In this document: positions 1 to 7,661 of the stretch, one piece after another
Numbering within the stretch: the first letter of the stretch is position 1
Layout: each line of letters begins with the position of its first letter
Assembly: GCA_009843725.1 (NCBI GenBank)
Contig: VYCX01000493.1
Coordinates: 1-15,856 of the forward strand
Direction of reading: 5' to 3'
Origin: Boseongicola sp. SB0675_bin_26
Lineage (GTDB): Bacteria; Pseudomonadota; Alphaproteobacteria; Rhodobacterales; Rhodobacteraceae
Length of the DNA stretch: 15,856 nucleotides
Translations under genes and position numbers: made by a program
The notes under the pieces: generated by a model
Databases searched by the model: none
Told to the model about the DNA's origin: nothing
Seen by the model: the letters and a program-made list of their open reading frames with translations, nothing else

Positions 1-109
1 CGGGCCGGACGCGGACCACGCCGAGGACGCGACCCTCGACCTCTGGGCGGAGCCGGGAACCGACGGGGGCGGCCGCGCCGTCGGCGCGGGACTGGAATGG
101 CGATGGTAA
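1..109 (+). repeat. Direct repeat, left copy (flanks the catabolic locus)
   Basis: This segment aligns without gaps to 15008-15116 in the same orientation. By hand count the 108 coding bases differ at 10 positions, so the copies are about 91% identical. The similarity stops at the stop codon in both copies. On the left it may extend beyond the window. The pair brackets almost the whole window, so it marks either two paralogous beta-barrel gene ends or the arms of a recombination or insertion event. Confidence 0.85.
2..109 (+). CDS. C-terminal end of an outer-membrane beta-barrel (autotransporter-like) protein, cut by the window start
   Basis: Only the last 35 codons and a TAA stop are visible; the gene enters from the left. 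The peptide starts GPDADHAEDATLDLWAEP and ends VGAGLEWRW. It has two short stretches of alternating hydrophobic residues separated by an acidic/glycine-rich turn, and a terminal aromatic residue (Trp), which is the usual C-terminal signature of outer-membrane beta-barrels recognised by the BAM machinery. The same peptide, with 31 of 35 residues identical, occurs at 15009-15116. Differences between the two DNA copies fall largely at third codon positions, which supports this frame as coding. The barrel assignment rests on pattern only. What the passenger or N-terminal part would be cannot be seen. Confidence 0.5.
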   Translation, partial: GPDADHAEDATLDLWAEPGTDGGGRAVGAGLEWRW

Positions 110-133
110 AATGTTGAATTCAACATTTTGGCA
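104..133. other. 30-bp near-perfect palindrome between convergent gene ends
   Basis: Positions 108-129 are a perfect 22-bp palindrome centred on gaattc at 116-121. The outer bases 104-105 and 132-133 also pair, leaving only two mismatched pairs in 30 bp. It overlaps the TAA stop of the beta-barrel fragment and lies 9 bp beyond the stop of the minus-strand fusion gene. As RNA it could fold into a 9-bp stem with an AAUU loop followed by a short U run on both strands, so a weak bidirectional terminator is possible. Its AT-rich, perfectly symmetric form is equally typical of a dimeric regulator's operator, and it carries ttgaa/ttcaa half-sites related to those at 2126-2166. The structure is certain; the role is not. 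Confidence 0.6.
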
Positions 134-142
134 CAGGGTTTG

Positions 143-2068
143 TCACTTCGCGGTAAAGAATGGCCCGCCGCGCCAGCGTGGGAACCCATAGCCGTTGATC
201 ATGACGACATCTATGTCGCTTGGCTGACGGGCGACACCATCTGCCAAGACTTGATCGGCCTCCATTCTCAAGCGGGACAGAATCCGGTCCATGATCTGGT
301 CCGGGGTGAGAGGTCTTGGCGAGACGCCTTTCATCTCGCGTGCCTCTGCAATGATCTTGGCCGTGTCCTTCGACGGTATGGCTTGCCCGTCAGCGTAGTC
401 GTGCCAGCCCTTGTCCGTTTTGCGCCCGAACCAGCCATTTTCGCAGAGCGAGTCAGCAACAGTGACATATCCGTCGTCGCGCGGCGCCGTCTCGGCGCGC
501 CGTGCGCGCGTTGCCCAAGCGATGTCGAGGCCGGCCATGTCCTGCATCTCATAGATGCCCATGGCGAAGCCGTACTCACGCATGGCCGCATCAACCTCCC
601 ACGGCAAGGCGCCTTCCAGCAGCAATACGTCTGCCTCGTGGCGATAGCTGGACATGATGCGGTTGCCGATGAAACCGTCGCAGACACCCGCCAGCACGCC
701 GATCTTGCCTAGCCGTTTGGCGAGCTTGGCGGCGGTTGCGATGACATCGTCGGCGACCTTGTCCGGTGTCACGATTTCGAGGAGTTTCATGATATGGGCA
801 GGGGAGAAGAAGTGCAGCCCGATCACGCGCGCGGGATCGGCCACCGCCCCGGCGATCTGGTTCACGTCAAGGTAGGAGGTGTTGGTGGCCAGGATTGCGC
901 GTGGCTTCGTGACCTCGTCGAGTTGAGCGAACACCCCGCGTTTCACGGCGATGTCCTCGAACACGGCTTCAACGACAAGGTCGACCTCATCGAGGTCGCC
1001 ATAGCGGTCGGAGGCCCGGAACCTGTTGTGCATGCTGTCGAGTTGCACTTGCGCAAGCAGGCCGCGCTTCCGGCCTTGCTCCAGAATGTCCTGAACCCGC
1101 TTGCGCGCCGTCCCGACCGCGCCTGCCTCCCGTTCGACCATGTGGACCGGGTAACCGGCGCGCAGGAATGCCGTGGCAATGCCCGCCCCCATGGTCCCGC
1201 CGCCGATAACGCCAACCGAGGCAATGTCGCGCGACGGCCCGTTGCACCGCGGGTCCGCGAGCGTCGCCCGTTCGGCGAAGAAGACATGACGCAATGCTGC
1301 CGATTGCTCCGAGGCCTTGAGTTCAAGGAACGCGGCACGTTCAGCATCCAGCGCAAGCTGTGCCGGAAGCGTCATCGCGCGTTCGACAGAACGAATGGCG
1401 GCACCGACCGAGATCTGGCCCCGCGCCTTCTTGTGCAGCCGGGCTTTGACGGCATCAAAGCTGGTCTGGTCCACGGGTCGCACGGCACGTTGAAGTGTTC
1501 GTGTCGTGACGGCCTTGGATGCCAGGTCCTTGGCGGCCTGCACTGGATCGTCAGACATCTTGTCGATCAACCCCAGCCTCAGGGCGTGGCTTGCAGAGAT
1601 CGGCTTGCCGCTGGCGATCATCGTCAGCGCTTCGGTCGGATCAATGAGGCGCGGCAACCGTACAGTGCCCCCTGCGCCGGGAATGAGACCCAGGTTGACC
1701 TCAGGCAGTCCCAATTGCGTTTCCGGCTTTGCAATGCGCATGTGGCAGGCCATGGACATTTCAAGACCGCCGCCCAGTGCCGTGCCGTTAAGGGCAGCGA
1801 TCCACGGTTTTGCGCTGGCTTCCATGGCGTTCAGCACATCAGGCAGATGCGGCGGCACCGGCGGGGCGGAGAACTCCTTGATATCGCCCCCTGCCACAAA
1901 GGTCCGACCTGCGCCGGCAAGAATGACCGTCTTGATTCCGGCATCGGCGTCGATCTGCTCCAGCACAGTCATCAGACCCGCACGGACGGATTGAGACGTG
2001 GCATTCACGGGCGGGTTGTCGATGGTGACGATCGCGACCGGGACATCCCGCTGCAGGGTGACTGTCAT
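143..2068 (-). CDS. Bifunctional enoyl-CoA hydratase / 3-hydroxyacyl-CoA dehydrogenase (FadJ/FadB alpha-type), probably C-terminally shortened
   Basis: 641-residue cytoplasmic beta-oxidation enzyme that hydrates an enoyl-CoA and oxidises the 3-hydroxyacyl-CoA with NAD+. Residues 1-190 are a crotonase domain with the oxyanion-hole segment AGGDIKE (59-65) and both catalytic glutamates: E103 in GGGLEMS and E123 in LPEVNLG. Residues 283-460 are an NAD-binding fold with GVIGGGTMGAG (286-296) and the catalytic histidine H419 in GLHFFSP. Residues 462-641 are the dehydrogenase C-terminal domains. The end is unusual: the conserved GYGFPRWRGGP motif (627-636) is followed by only five residues and a stop, whereas family members normally continue for several tens of residues. 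The start ATG follows a gggagag ribosome site. The gene is transcribed divergently from the aromatic-CoA operon and shares its control region, so it probably carries out the final beta-oxidation rounds of that pathway. Confidence 0.93.
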   Translation of the reverse strand: MTVTLQRDVPVAIVTIDNPPVNATSQSVRAGLMTVLEQIDADAGIKTVILAGAGRTFVAGGDIKEFSAPPVPPHLPDVLNAMEASAKPWIAALNGTALGGGLEMSMACHMRIAKPETQLGLPEVNLGLIPGAGGTVRLPRLIDPTEALTMIASGKPISASHALRLGLIDKMSDDPVQAAKDLASKAVTTRTLQRAVRPVDQTSFDAVKARLHKKARGQISVGAAIRSVERAMTLPAQLALDAERAAFLELKASEQSAALRHVFFAERATLADPRCNGPSRDIASVGVIGGGTMGAGIATAFLRAGYPVHMVEREAGAVGTARKRVQDILEQGRKRGLLAQVQLDSMHNRFRASDRYGDLDEVDLVVEAVFEDIAVKRGVFAQLDEVTKPRAILATNTSYLDVNQIAGAVADPARVIGLHFFSPAHIMKLLEIVTPDKVADDVIATAAKLAKRLGKIGVLAGVCDGFIGNRIMSSYRHEADVLLLEGALPWEVDAAMREYGFAMGIYEMQDMAGLDIAWATRARRAETAPRDDGYVTVADSLCENGWFGRKTDKGWHDYADGQAIPSKDTAKIIAEAREMKGVSPRPLTPDQIMDRILSRLRMEADQVLADGVARQPSDIDVVMINGYGFPRWRGGPFFTAK

Positions 2069-2122
2069 CTCACTCTCCCGAAAGCGCCAGGCATCATCAC
2101 GTGATCTTCGGATCCCCTAACT

Positions 2123-2166
2123 TGCTTCAAGCATAAAATTTCAAGCCAGAATTTTCAAGCTTGAAA
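2123..2166. promoter_or_regulatory. Putative operator array: three ttcaag elements at 14-bp spacing, ending in a perfect 14-bp palindrome
   Basis: The hexamer ttcaag occurs at 2126, 2140 and 2154, exactly 14 bp apart. The first sits in an 11-bp inverted repeat (tgcttcaagca, 2123-2133). The third is half of the perfect palindrome tttcaagcttgaaa (2153-2166). Both outward-facing halves of that palindrome read ttgaaa, a good -35 hexamer on each strand. The minus-strand copy has a matching -10; the plus-strand copy (2161-2166) has only a poor candidate near 2184-2189. The likely binder is the MarR-family protein encoded at 5237-5704. This is inferred from location and symmetry, not from a known site. 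Confidence 0.5.
2130..2158 (-). promoter_or_regulatory. Sigma70-type promoter for the minus-strand hydratase/dehydrogenase gene
   Basis: Read on the minus strand, ttgaaa (2158-2153; 5 of 6 to TTGACA) is followed by exactly 17 bp and then tatgct (2135-2130; 4 of 6 to TATAAT). Transcription would start near 2123 and give a leader of about 55 nt before the ATG at 2068. The -35 hexamer lies inside the palindrome at 2153-2166, so a protein bound there would block this promoter. Confidence 0.55.
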
Positions 2167-2223
2167 TACTTGGGAACTCGCTGCACTCTTTGGAACAGAA
2201 TCAACCAATGAAGCGGGGAGAGA

Positions 2224-4518
2224 ATGCGGATTGCGTGTTTGGGGGGAGGACCTGCCGGTCTCTACTTCGCGATCTCGATGAAGCTGCGCGACCCCTCGCA
2301 CGAGGTTACGGTTATCGAGCGCAACCGCCCAGACGACACGTTCGGATGGGGCGTGGTTCTGTCCGAAGAGACGCTCGACAACCTCGCCGCAAACGATCGG
2401 GTCAGCGCGGCCACGATCAAGGACCATTTCGCCTATTGGGATGACATCGCGTTGCACTACAAGGGCGAAAGGCTTGTGTCTTCGGGGCACGGGTTCTGCG
2501 GGATCGGGCGCAAGCAGCTGTTGATCCTGTTGCAGGCGCGCGCCCGCGACTTGGGCGTGGACCTGCAATTCGAAACCGAGATCGAAAGCGCAGAGGCCCA
2601 TCGCGCATCCTACGACATCGTCGTCGCCTCTGACGGCTTGAATTCGAAGACGCGCGCGCTTTATGCTGACGCCTTCAGGCCGGACATCGACCAGCGGCTC
2701 TGCCAATTCGTCTGGCTCGGGACGCACCAGAACTTCGCCGATGCCTTCACCTTCATATTCGAGGAAACCGGGCACGGCTGGGTCTGGGCCCATGCCTACC
2801 AGTTCGACGACACGACCGCGACATTCATTGTGGAATGTGCGCAGGACACGTTCGACAAATGGGGCTTTGGGGAGATGTCCCAGGCCGAATCCATCGCCGC
2901 CTGCGAAGAGATCTTCAAGGATCACCTTGGTGGCCATGCCCTGATGACCAACGCGCGCCACATTCGCGGCTCCGCCTGGCTGCGGTTTCCGCGCGTGCTG
3001 TGCGAGAAGTGGAGCCATGAGAATGTCGTCCTGATGGGGGACGCGGCGGCGACGGCGCATTTCTCGATCGGCTCGGGCTCGAAACTGGCACTGGAAAGTG
3101 CCGTGTCGCTGGCCGACCTGCTGCACAGCGAACCGGATGTTCAAACCGCCTTTGCCCGCTACGAAGACGAGCGGCGGCTCGAAGTGTTGCGCCTTCAATC
3201 GGCGGCGCGCAATTCGCTGGAGTGGTTCGAAACGGTGGAGCGGTACATGGGCTTCGACCCGGTTCAACTCAATTATTCGTTGCTGACACGAAGTCAAAGG
3301 ATCAGCCACGAGAATCTCCGCGAACGGGACAAGGACTGGCTGGAAGGCGCCGAGCGTTGGTTCATGGATCAGGCGGGCTGTGCGCAGGAGGCCCCTTTGC
3401 GCGCGCCGATGTTCACGCCTTTCCGCCTGCGTGAAATGGCGTTGAAGAACCGCATCGTCGTCTCGCCCATGGCGCAGTACAAGGCGGTGGAGGGCTGCCC
3501 GACCGCCTGGCACCTGATCCACTATGGCGAACGTGCGAAGGGCGGCGCCGGGCTGGTCTGTACCGAAATGACCTGCGTCAGTGCGGAGGGTCGGATCACG
3601 CCTGGCTGCCCGGGTCTTTATGCGCCTGAGCATGATGCGGCTTGGTCGCGGTTGACGGCGTTTGTTCATGCCGAGACCGATGCGAAGATCTGCAGCCAGA
3701 TCGGGCATTCGGGGCGCAAGGGCTCGACCCAACTGGGGTGGGAGACAATGGACGCACCGCTTCCTCGCCATAACTGGGAGTTGGTGAGCGCTTCGCCGAT
3801 CCCCTGGTCGCCGGAGAACGCCGCACCGCGCGAGATCACAGTCGAAGAGATGGCGGCGATCAAGGCAGAGTTTGTCGCCGCCGCAGAAATGGCAGAGCGC
3901 GCAGGCTTTGACATGATCGAGCTGCACGCTGCCCATGGCTACCTGATCTCGTCCTTTCTCTCGCCGGTGTCGAACATCCGCACGGACGCCTATGGCGGGT
4001 CGCTGGAAAATCGCCTGCGCTGGCCTTTGGAGGTCTTCAATGCCATGCGCGCGGTCTGGCCTGACGAAAGACCGATGTCGGTGCGGATTTCGGCCAATGA
4101 CTGGGTAGGGGACGTCGGCGTCACGCCCCACGAGGCGGTCGAGATCGCGCAGGCGTTCCATGCCGCCGGCGCTGACCTGATCGACGTCTCGGCGGGGCAG
4201 ACCAGCATCGAGGCCAGGCCGGTTTACGGGCGCATGTTCCAGACGCCGTTCTCAGACCGTATCCGCAACGAGGCAGGCATTGCGACCATGGCGGTCGGCA
4301 ACATCTACGAGGCGGATCACGCCAACTCGATCCTGATAGCGGGCCGCGCGGATCTGGTGGCGGTCGGGCGGCCTCACCTGGCTGATCCCTATTGGAGCTT
4401 GCGCGAAGCCGCCAAGATCGGGGACCGGAGGGCAACGGACTGGCCGCTGCCCTATCTCGCGGGGCGGGATCAGGCCTGGCGGCTCGCGGATCGAGAAGCG
4501 GAGATGCTGAGGGCATGA
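2224..4518 (+). CDS. Aryl-CoA monooxygenase/reductase fusion (2-aminobenzoyl-CoA monooxygenase/reductase or salicylyl-CoA 5-hydroxylase type)
   Basis: 764 residues with two flavoenzyme halves. Residues 1-390 form a class A flavin monooxygenase with the FAD-binding motif [10 protein letters not shown] (7-16), DGLNSKTR (137-144) and the second FAD contact [10 protein letters not shown] (271-280). Residues 396-764 form an Old Yellow Enzyme-type FMN reductase with MFTPFRL at its start, HAAHGYL (568-574, active-site histidine pair) and [18 protein letters not shown] after it. This architecture is that of 2-aminobenzoyl-CoA monooxygenase/reductase (AbmA of Azoarcus evansii), which hydroxylates C5 and then reduces the ring to a non-aromatic enamine ketone. 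Databases often name the same fusion salicylyl-CoA 5-hydroxylase. The start ATG follows ggggagag and places GGGPAG at the usual distance. It is the first gene of the operon. The enzyme type is secure; choosing aminobenzoyl-CoA over salicylyl-CoA is inference. Confidence 0.9.
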   Translation: MRIACLGGGPAGLYFAISMKLRDPSHEVTVIERNRPDDTFGWGVVLSEETLDNLAANDRVSAATIKDHFAYWDDIALHYKGERLVSSGHGFCGIGRKQLLILLQARARDLGVDLQFETEIESAEAHRASYDIVVASDGLNSKTRALYADAFRPDIDQRLCQFVWLGTHQNFADAFTFIFEETGHGWVWAHAYQFDDTTATFIVECAQDTFDKWGFGEMSQAESIAACEEIFKDHLGGHALMTNARHIRGSAWLRFPRVLCEKWSHENVVLMGDAAATAHFSIGSGSKLALESAVSLADLLHSEPDVQTAFARYEDERRLEVLRLQSAARNSLEWFETVERYMGFDPVQLNYSLLTRSQRISHENLRERDKDWLEGAERWFMDQAGCAQEAPLRAPMFTPFRLREMALKNRIVVSPMAQYKAVEGCPTAWHLIHYGERAKGGAGLVCTEMTCVSAEGRITPGCPGLYAPEHDAAWSRLTAFVHAETDAKICSQIGHSGRKGSTQLGWETMDAPLPRHNWELVSASPIPWSPENAAPREITVEEMAAIKAEFVAAAEMAERAGFDMIELHAAHGYLISSFLSPVSNIRTDAYGGSLENRLRWPLEVFNAMRAVWPDERPMSVRISANDWVGDVGVTPHEAVEIAQAFHAAGADLIDVSAGQTSIEARPVYGRMFQTPFSDRIRNEAGIATMAVGNIYEADHANSILIAGRADLVAVGRPHLADPYWSLREAAKIGDRRATDWPLPYLAGRDQAWRLADREAEMLRA

Positions 4519-5240
4519 GGCGGGTTCTGGTCACAGGCGGGGGAACAGGCATCGGGCGCGCCATTGCGCATGCGTTCGACGATGCGGGCGATCACGTCAT
4601 CATTGCGGGGCGCCGGACGGGCCCGTTGGACGAGACAGCAGGCGGGCGCGACATCGCGAAGGCGACTGCCGATGTGGCAGACGAGGCAAGTGTCGCTGCG
4701 CTGTTCGACAAGGGAGCTTTTGACGTCGTGGTGGCCAACGCGGGTGCGGGCAAGCCCGCGCCCGTGCGCGACATGACGCTGGACGATTGGCGTGCCGCTT
4801 TGGATGTGAACCTGACGGGGACGTTCCTGACCTTCCGGGAGGCCTTGCGCGCAGGCATGGGACCGGGGGGGCGGCTGATTGCAACGGCGTCCACCGCCAG
4901 CCTGCAAGGCGGGGCGGACATCGCGTCCTATGTCGCGGCGAAACACGGTGTCTTGGGCTTGGTGCGATCCTTGGCCAAGGAGGTCGCGCGGGCCACGATC
5001 ACCTGCAACGCGGTCTGCCCCGGCTTCGTGGACACCGACATGGCTGAAGCCGCGATCACGGGCGTGATGGAGCGTCTTTCCGTGCCCCGTGAGCAAGCCG
5101 AAAGGATGATCGTGAGCGACAACCCGATGAAGCGGCTCATTGACCCGAGCGAGGTGGCAGCGGCTGTCATCTACCTGGCCTCCCCCGAGGCGGCATCGGT
5201 CAATGGCCACGCGCTCACCGTTTCAGGAGGCGAGATATGA
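4515..5240 (+). CDS. Short-chain dehydrogenase/reductase (SDR), NAD(P)-dependent
   Basis: 241-residue classical SDR. It shows the cofactor motif TGGGTGIG (7-14), the VANAG motif after the fourth strand, an active-site serine in the ATASTAS segment, and the catalytic YVAAK motif with Tyr and Lys four apart. It ends with the usual hydrophobic strand and SGGEI. The ATG overlaps the stop of the monooxygenase gene (ATGA), so translation is coupled, and this start places the nucleotide motif seven residues in, as in complete SDRs. In the pathway it probably interconverts a ring ketone and alcohol, for example the 5-oxo group left by the fusion flavoenzyme, or a later 3-hydroxyacyl-CoA. The substrate cannot be read from the sequence. 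Confidence 0.92.
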   Translation: MRRVLVTGGGTGIGRAIAHAFDDAGDHVIIAGRRTGPLDETAGGRDIAKATADVADEASVAALFDKGAFDVVVANAGAGKPAPVRDMTLDDWRAALDVNLTGTFLTFREALRAGMGPGGRLIATASTASLQGGADIASYVAAKHGVLGLVRSLAKEVARATITCNAVCPGFVDTDMAEAAITGVMERLSVPREQAERMIVSDNPMKRLIDPSEVAAAVIYLASPEAASVNGHALTVSGGEI

Positions 5241-5704
5241 CACCTGGTGCAGACCGCGCAGTTGAACCCGCCTCAAAGACACGGTTGCGTCTTTGGTTGA
5301 AGCTCCTGAAAGTCACAAGCCAGACCGAAGCCGCGCTTCGACGCAGGCTGCGGGATGATCATGGCACCACCTTGCCACGTTTCGACGTCATGGCAGCGCT
5401 CGCGCGCTATCCCAAGGGGATCAAGATGAGCGAATTGTCCAGCTACCTCCGTGTCTCAAACGGGAATGTCACCGGGATCGTGGACCGACTCACCAAGGAA
5501 GGGCTGGCCCTGCGCGTTGCCGTCGAGGGCGACCGCCGGTCACAGCTCGCGCGCCTGACGCCAATGGGGGCTGTCGCCTTCAAAGACCTTGCGACCCGTC
5601 ATGAAGCATGGATCGATGGTCAACTGGGCGGCCTGAGCGAAGAGGAAGCGGAAACCGTGCTCGCCATCCTCAGCCGTGTCGGGGATGCAGGGGATGGCCA
5701 ATGA
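5237..5704 (+). CDS. MarR-family transcriptional regulator
   Basis: 155 residues, the usual MarR length. After an N-terminal dimerisation helix region comes a winged helix-turn-helix: [20 protein letters not shown] (about 64-83) is the helix-turn-helix, and [14 protein letters not shown] carries the wing with the family's conserved Asp-Arg-Arg pattern. A C-terminal helix ([13 protein letters not shown]) completes the dimer interface. MarR proteins in aromatic-CoA pathways, such as BadR, are typically repressors or activators that respond to the CoA thioester. The gene overlaps the SDR stop by ATGA and lies inside the operon, so its level would rise with the operon and give autoregulation. Its best candidate sites are the symmetric elements at 2123-2166, with 104-133 as a second possibility. 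Confidence 0.93.
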   Translation: MTPGADRAVEPASKTRLRLWLKLLKVTSQTEAALRRRLRDDHGTTLPRFDVMAALARYPKGIKMSELSSYLRVSNGNVTGIVDRLTKEGLALRVAVEGDRRSQLARLTPMGAVAFKDLATRHEAWIDGQLGGLSEEEAETVLAILSRVGDAGDGQ

Positions 5705-6504
5705 ACCTGCCGGTGCCCGAACATTTCCGATGTGAGGCCAAGGACGGCATTGCGCGCATCGCCCATGACCGGCCCGAGCGGAAGAACCCCTTTACCTTCG
5801 ACAGTTACGCGGAAATGCGCGACTGGTTCCGCGCGCTGGCCGTTTCGGGTGACGTGCATGCGGTGGTGATCCTGCCCAATGGCGGCAACTTCTCCTCGGG
5901 CGGCGATGTGCATGAAATCATCGGGCCGCTGACCAGGATGTCGATGAAGGAGCTTCTGGCATTCACCCGCATGACGGGCGATCTGGTGAAGGCGATGGTG
6001 CATTGTGGCAAGCCCGTCATCGCTGCCGTCGACGGAGTCTGTGCAGGCGCAGGCGCGATCATGGCGATGGCAAGCGACATGCGGATCGCCGGACCAGAGG
6101 CGAGGGTGGCGTTTCTGTTCAACCGCGTGGGCCTGGCGGGCTGCGACATGGGGGCCTGTGCGATGCTGCCTCGCATCATCGGTCAGGGCCGGGCGGCAGA
6201 GTTGCTTTGCACAGGCCGGACGCTTCGCGCCGAGGAAGGCGAGCGTTGGGGGTTCTTCAACCGGGTGACCTCGACGGAAGAGCTCGAAGCCGAAGCGTTG
6301 GCGCTGGCCGAAAGCATTGTCGCAGGCCCGACCTTCGCCAATTCGATGACCAAGACCATGCTGGCGCAGGAATGGAACATGAGCCTTGATCAGGCGATCG
6401 AAGCCGAGGCCCAGGCCCAGGCCATTTGCATGCAGGGACGTGACTTCACCCGTGCCTATGAGGCCTTTGCCGCCAAGCAGAAACCGGTGTTTGAGGGGGA
6501 TTGA
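5701..6504 (+). CDS. Crotonase-superfamily protein, divergent active site; candidate ring-opening hydrolase or isomerase
   Basis: 267 residues, normal enoyl-CoA hydratase length. The fold signatures are present: [12 protein letters not shown], the oxyanion segment FSSGGDVHE (64-72), and [23 protein letters not shown] (108-130). By eye alignment with rat mitochondrial enoyl-CoA hydratase, the catalytic Glu144 position is Ile120 and the Glu164 position falls on Phe/Asn near 140-141, so neither hydratase glutamate is kept. An aspartate (D149) in [15 protein letters not shown] lies close to where dienoyl-CoA isomerases place their catalytic Asp. Simple hydration is therefore doubtful. In this pathway a crotonase is needed to hydrolyse the ring of a cyclic beta-keto thioester, as BadI does, and this gene is the best candidate (inference). 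The ATG overlaps the MarR stop (ATGA). Confidence 0.85.
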   Translation: MNLPVPEHFRCEAKDGIARIAHDRPERKNPFTFDSYAEMRDWFRALAVSGDVHAVVILPNGGNFSSGGDVHEIIGPLTRMSMKELLAFTRMTGDLVKAMVHCGKPVIAAVDGVCAGAGAIMAMASDMRIAGPEARVAFLFNRVGLAGCDMGACAMLPRIIGQGRAAELLCTGRTLRAEEGERWGFFNRVTSTEELEAEALALAESIVAGPTFANSMTKTMLAQEWNMSLDQAIEAEAQAQAICMQGRDFTRAYEAFAAKQKPVFEGD

Positions 6505-7661
6505 TGGCGGATCGCAGTTTCCTCAACTGGCCCTTCTTCAATGAATGCCACCGCGCCTGGGCGGCGGAGGTGGAGGCGTTTGCGCTTGGCCTTGAGGTTG
6601 ATCACGCCGATGCAGACGCTGCCTGCAAGGCGCTTGTAGCTGCAATGGGCGACGCCGGGCTGTTGCGTGCCACGGCCAGCAGCAACCAGCCGCTGAGCGT
6701 CCGCCACCTGTGCCTCGCCCGCGAAATGCTGGCGCGTCTCGACGGTCTGGCCGATTTTGCCTTTGCCATGCAGGGCCTGGGCACCGGGGCGATCTCGCTC
6801 TTCGGCACCGACGCTCAAAAGACGGCATGGCTGCCCAAGACGACGGCCGGTGAGGCCATCGCGGCCTTTGCGCTGACCGAACCGCAGTCCGGCTCTGACG
6901 TTGCGAATTCCGCCATGACGGCAACGCGCGATGGCGGTGACTTTGTGCTGAACGGAGACAAGGCCTGGATCTCCAACGGTGGCATTGCCGATCTCTACAC
7001 GCTCTTTGCCCGAAGCGAAGACCTGCCTGGCGCGCGCGGCCTCTCCGCATTCCTCGTCACGCCTGACCTGACCGGGTTTGAGGTGGTGGAACGTCTGGAC
7101 ACGATCGCGCCCCACCCGCTGGCCACGCTGCGTTTCACCGATTGCCGCATCCCGGCCTCGGCCATGGTGGGCGCCCCGGGCGCAGGCTTCAAGATTGCAA
7201 TGTCGGTTCTGGATGTCTTCCGCTCCACTGTCGCGGCGGCGGCCCTCGGCTTTGCCCGTCGCGCGCTGGACGAGGCTCTTGGACGTGTGACCTCCCGACA
7301 GGTCCAAGGGTCTCCCCTGGCCGATCTGCAAATGGTACAAGGTCACATTGCTGACATGGCGCTTGATGTCGACGCCGCCGCCCTTCTGATCTACCGCGCG
7401 GCTTGGGCGAAGGACCAGGGGGCCCCGCGCATCACCCGCGAGGCGGCCATGGCAAAGCTCTTTTCGACCGAACGGGCACAAGTCGTGATCGACAAGGCGG
7501 TCCAGCTTTTTGGCGGTGAAGGCGTGCGGTCGGGCAACGCAGTGGAACGGCTCTACCGCGAAATCCGTGCCCTGCGCATCTATGAAGGGGCCAGTGACGT
7601 GCAAAAGGTCATCATCGCTCGCCAGACCCTCGACGCGCACGCAGGAGCAATGCCATGCTAG
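6504..7661 (+). CDS. Acyl-CoA dehydrogenase (FAD)
   Basis: 385 residues, full length. N-terminal helical domain to about residue 115, then [14 protein letters not shown] (122-135), which contacts FAD and substrate, WISNGG (155-160), and a C-terminal helical domain with [25 protein letters not shown] and [10 protein letters not shown] (359-368). The catalytic base is most likely E361 of YEG, as in short/medium-chain and related dehydrogenases. It would introduce a 2,3 double bond in a CoA thioester, passing electrons to ETF. Here the substrate is probably the ring-opened dicarboxyl-CoA or a cyclohexane-carboxyl-CoA intermediate. The start chosen is the ATG at 6504, sharing one base with the crotonase stop and preceded by gaggggg; a TTG lies one codon upstream. 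The stop overlaps the ligase start by 7 bp. Confidence 0.92.
   Translation: MADRSFLNWPFFNECHRAWAAEVEAFALGLEVDHADADAACKALVAAMGDAGLLRATASSNQPLSVRHLCLAREMLARLDGLADFAFAMQGLGTGAISLFGTDAQKTAWLPKTTAGEAIAAFALTEPQSGSDVANSAMTATRDGGDFVLNGDKAWISNGGIADLYTLFARSEDLPGARGLSAFLVTPDLTGFEVVERLDTIAPHPLATLRFTDCRIPASAMVGAPGAGFKIAMSVLDVFRSTVAAAALGFARRALDEALGRVTSRQVQGSPLADLQMVQGHIADMALDVDAAALLIYRAAWAKDQGAPRITREAAMAKLFSTERAQVVIDKAVQLFGGEGVRSGNAVERLYREIRALRIYEGASDVQKVIIARQTLDAHAGAMPC

Noticed and set aside
104..133. The palindrome as a dif/XerCD recombination site
   Set aside because: With a 6-bp centre (gaattc) the arms do not resemble the XerC/XerD consensus arms, and perfect symmetry through the centre is not typical of dif.
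2096..2105. atcacgtgat palindrome in the leader of the minus-strand gene as an operator
   Set aside because: A lone 10-bp symmetric element; too short and not repeated elsewhere in the control region.
2155..4161. 668-residue open frame on the minus strand opposite the monooxygenase/reductase gene
   Set aside because: Translation is rich in Arg, His, Pro and Gln with no domain. The plus strand encodes a clear two-domain flavoenzyme, so this is a GC-rich shadow frame.
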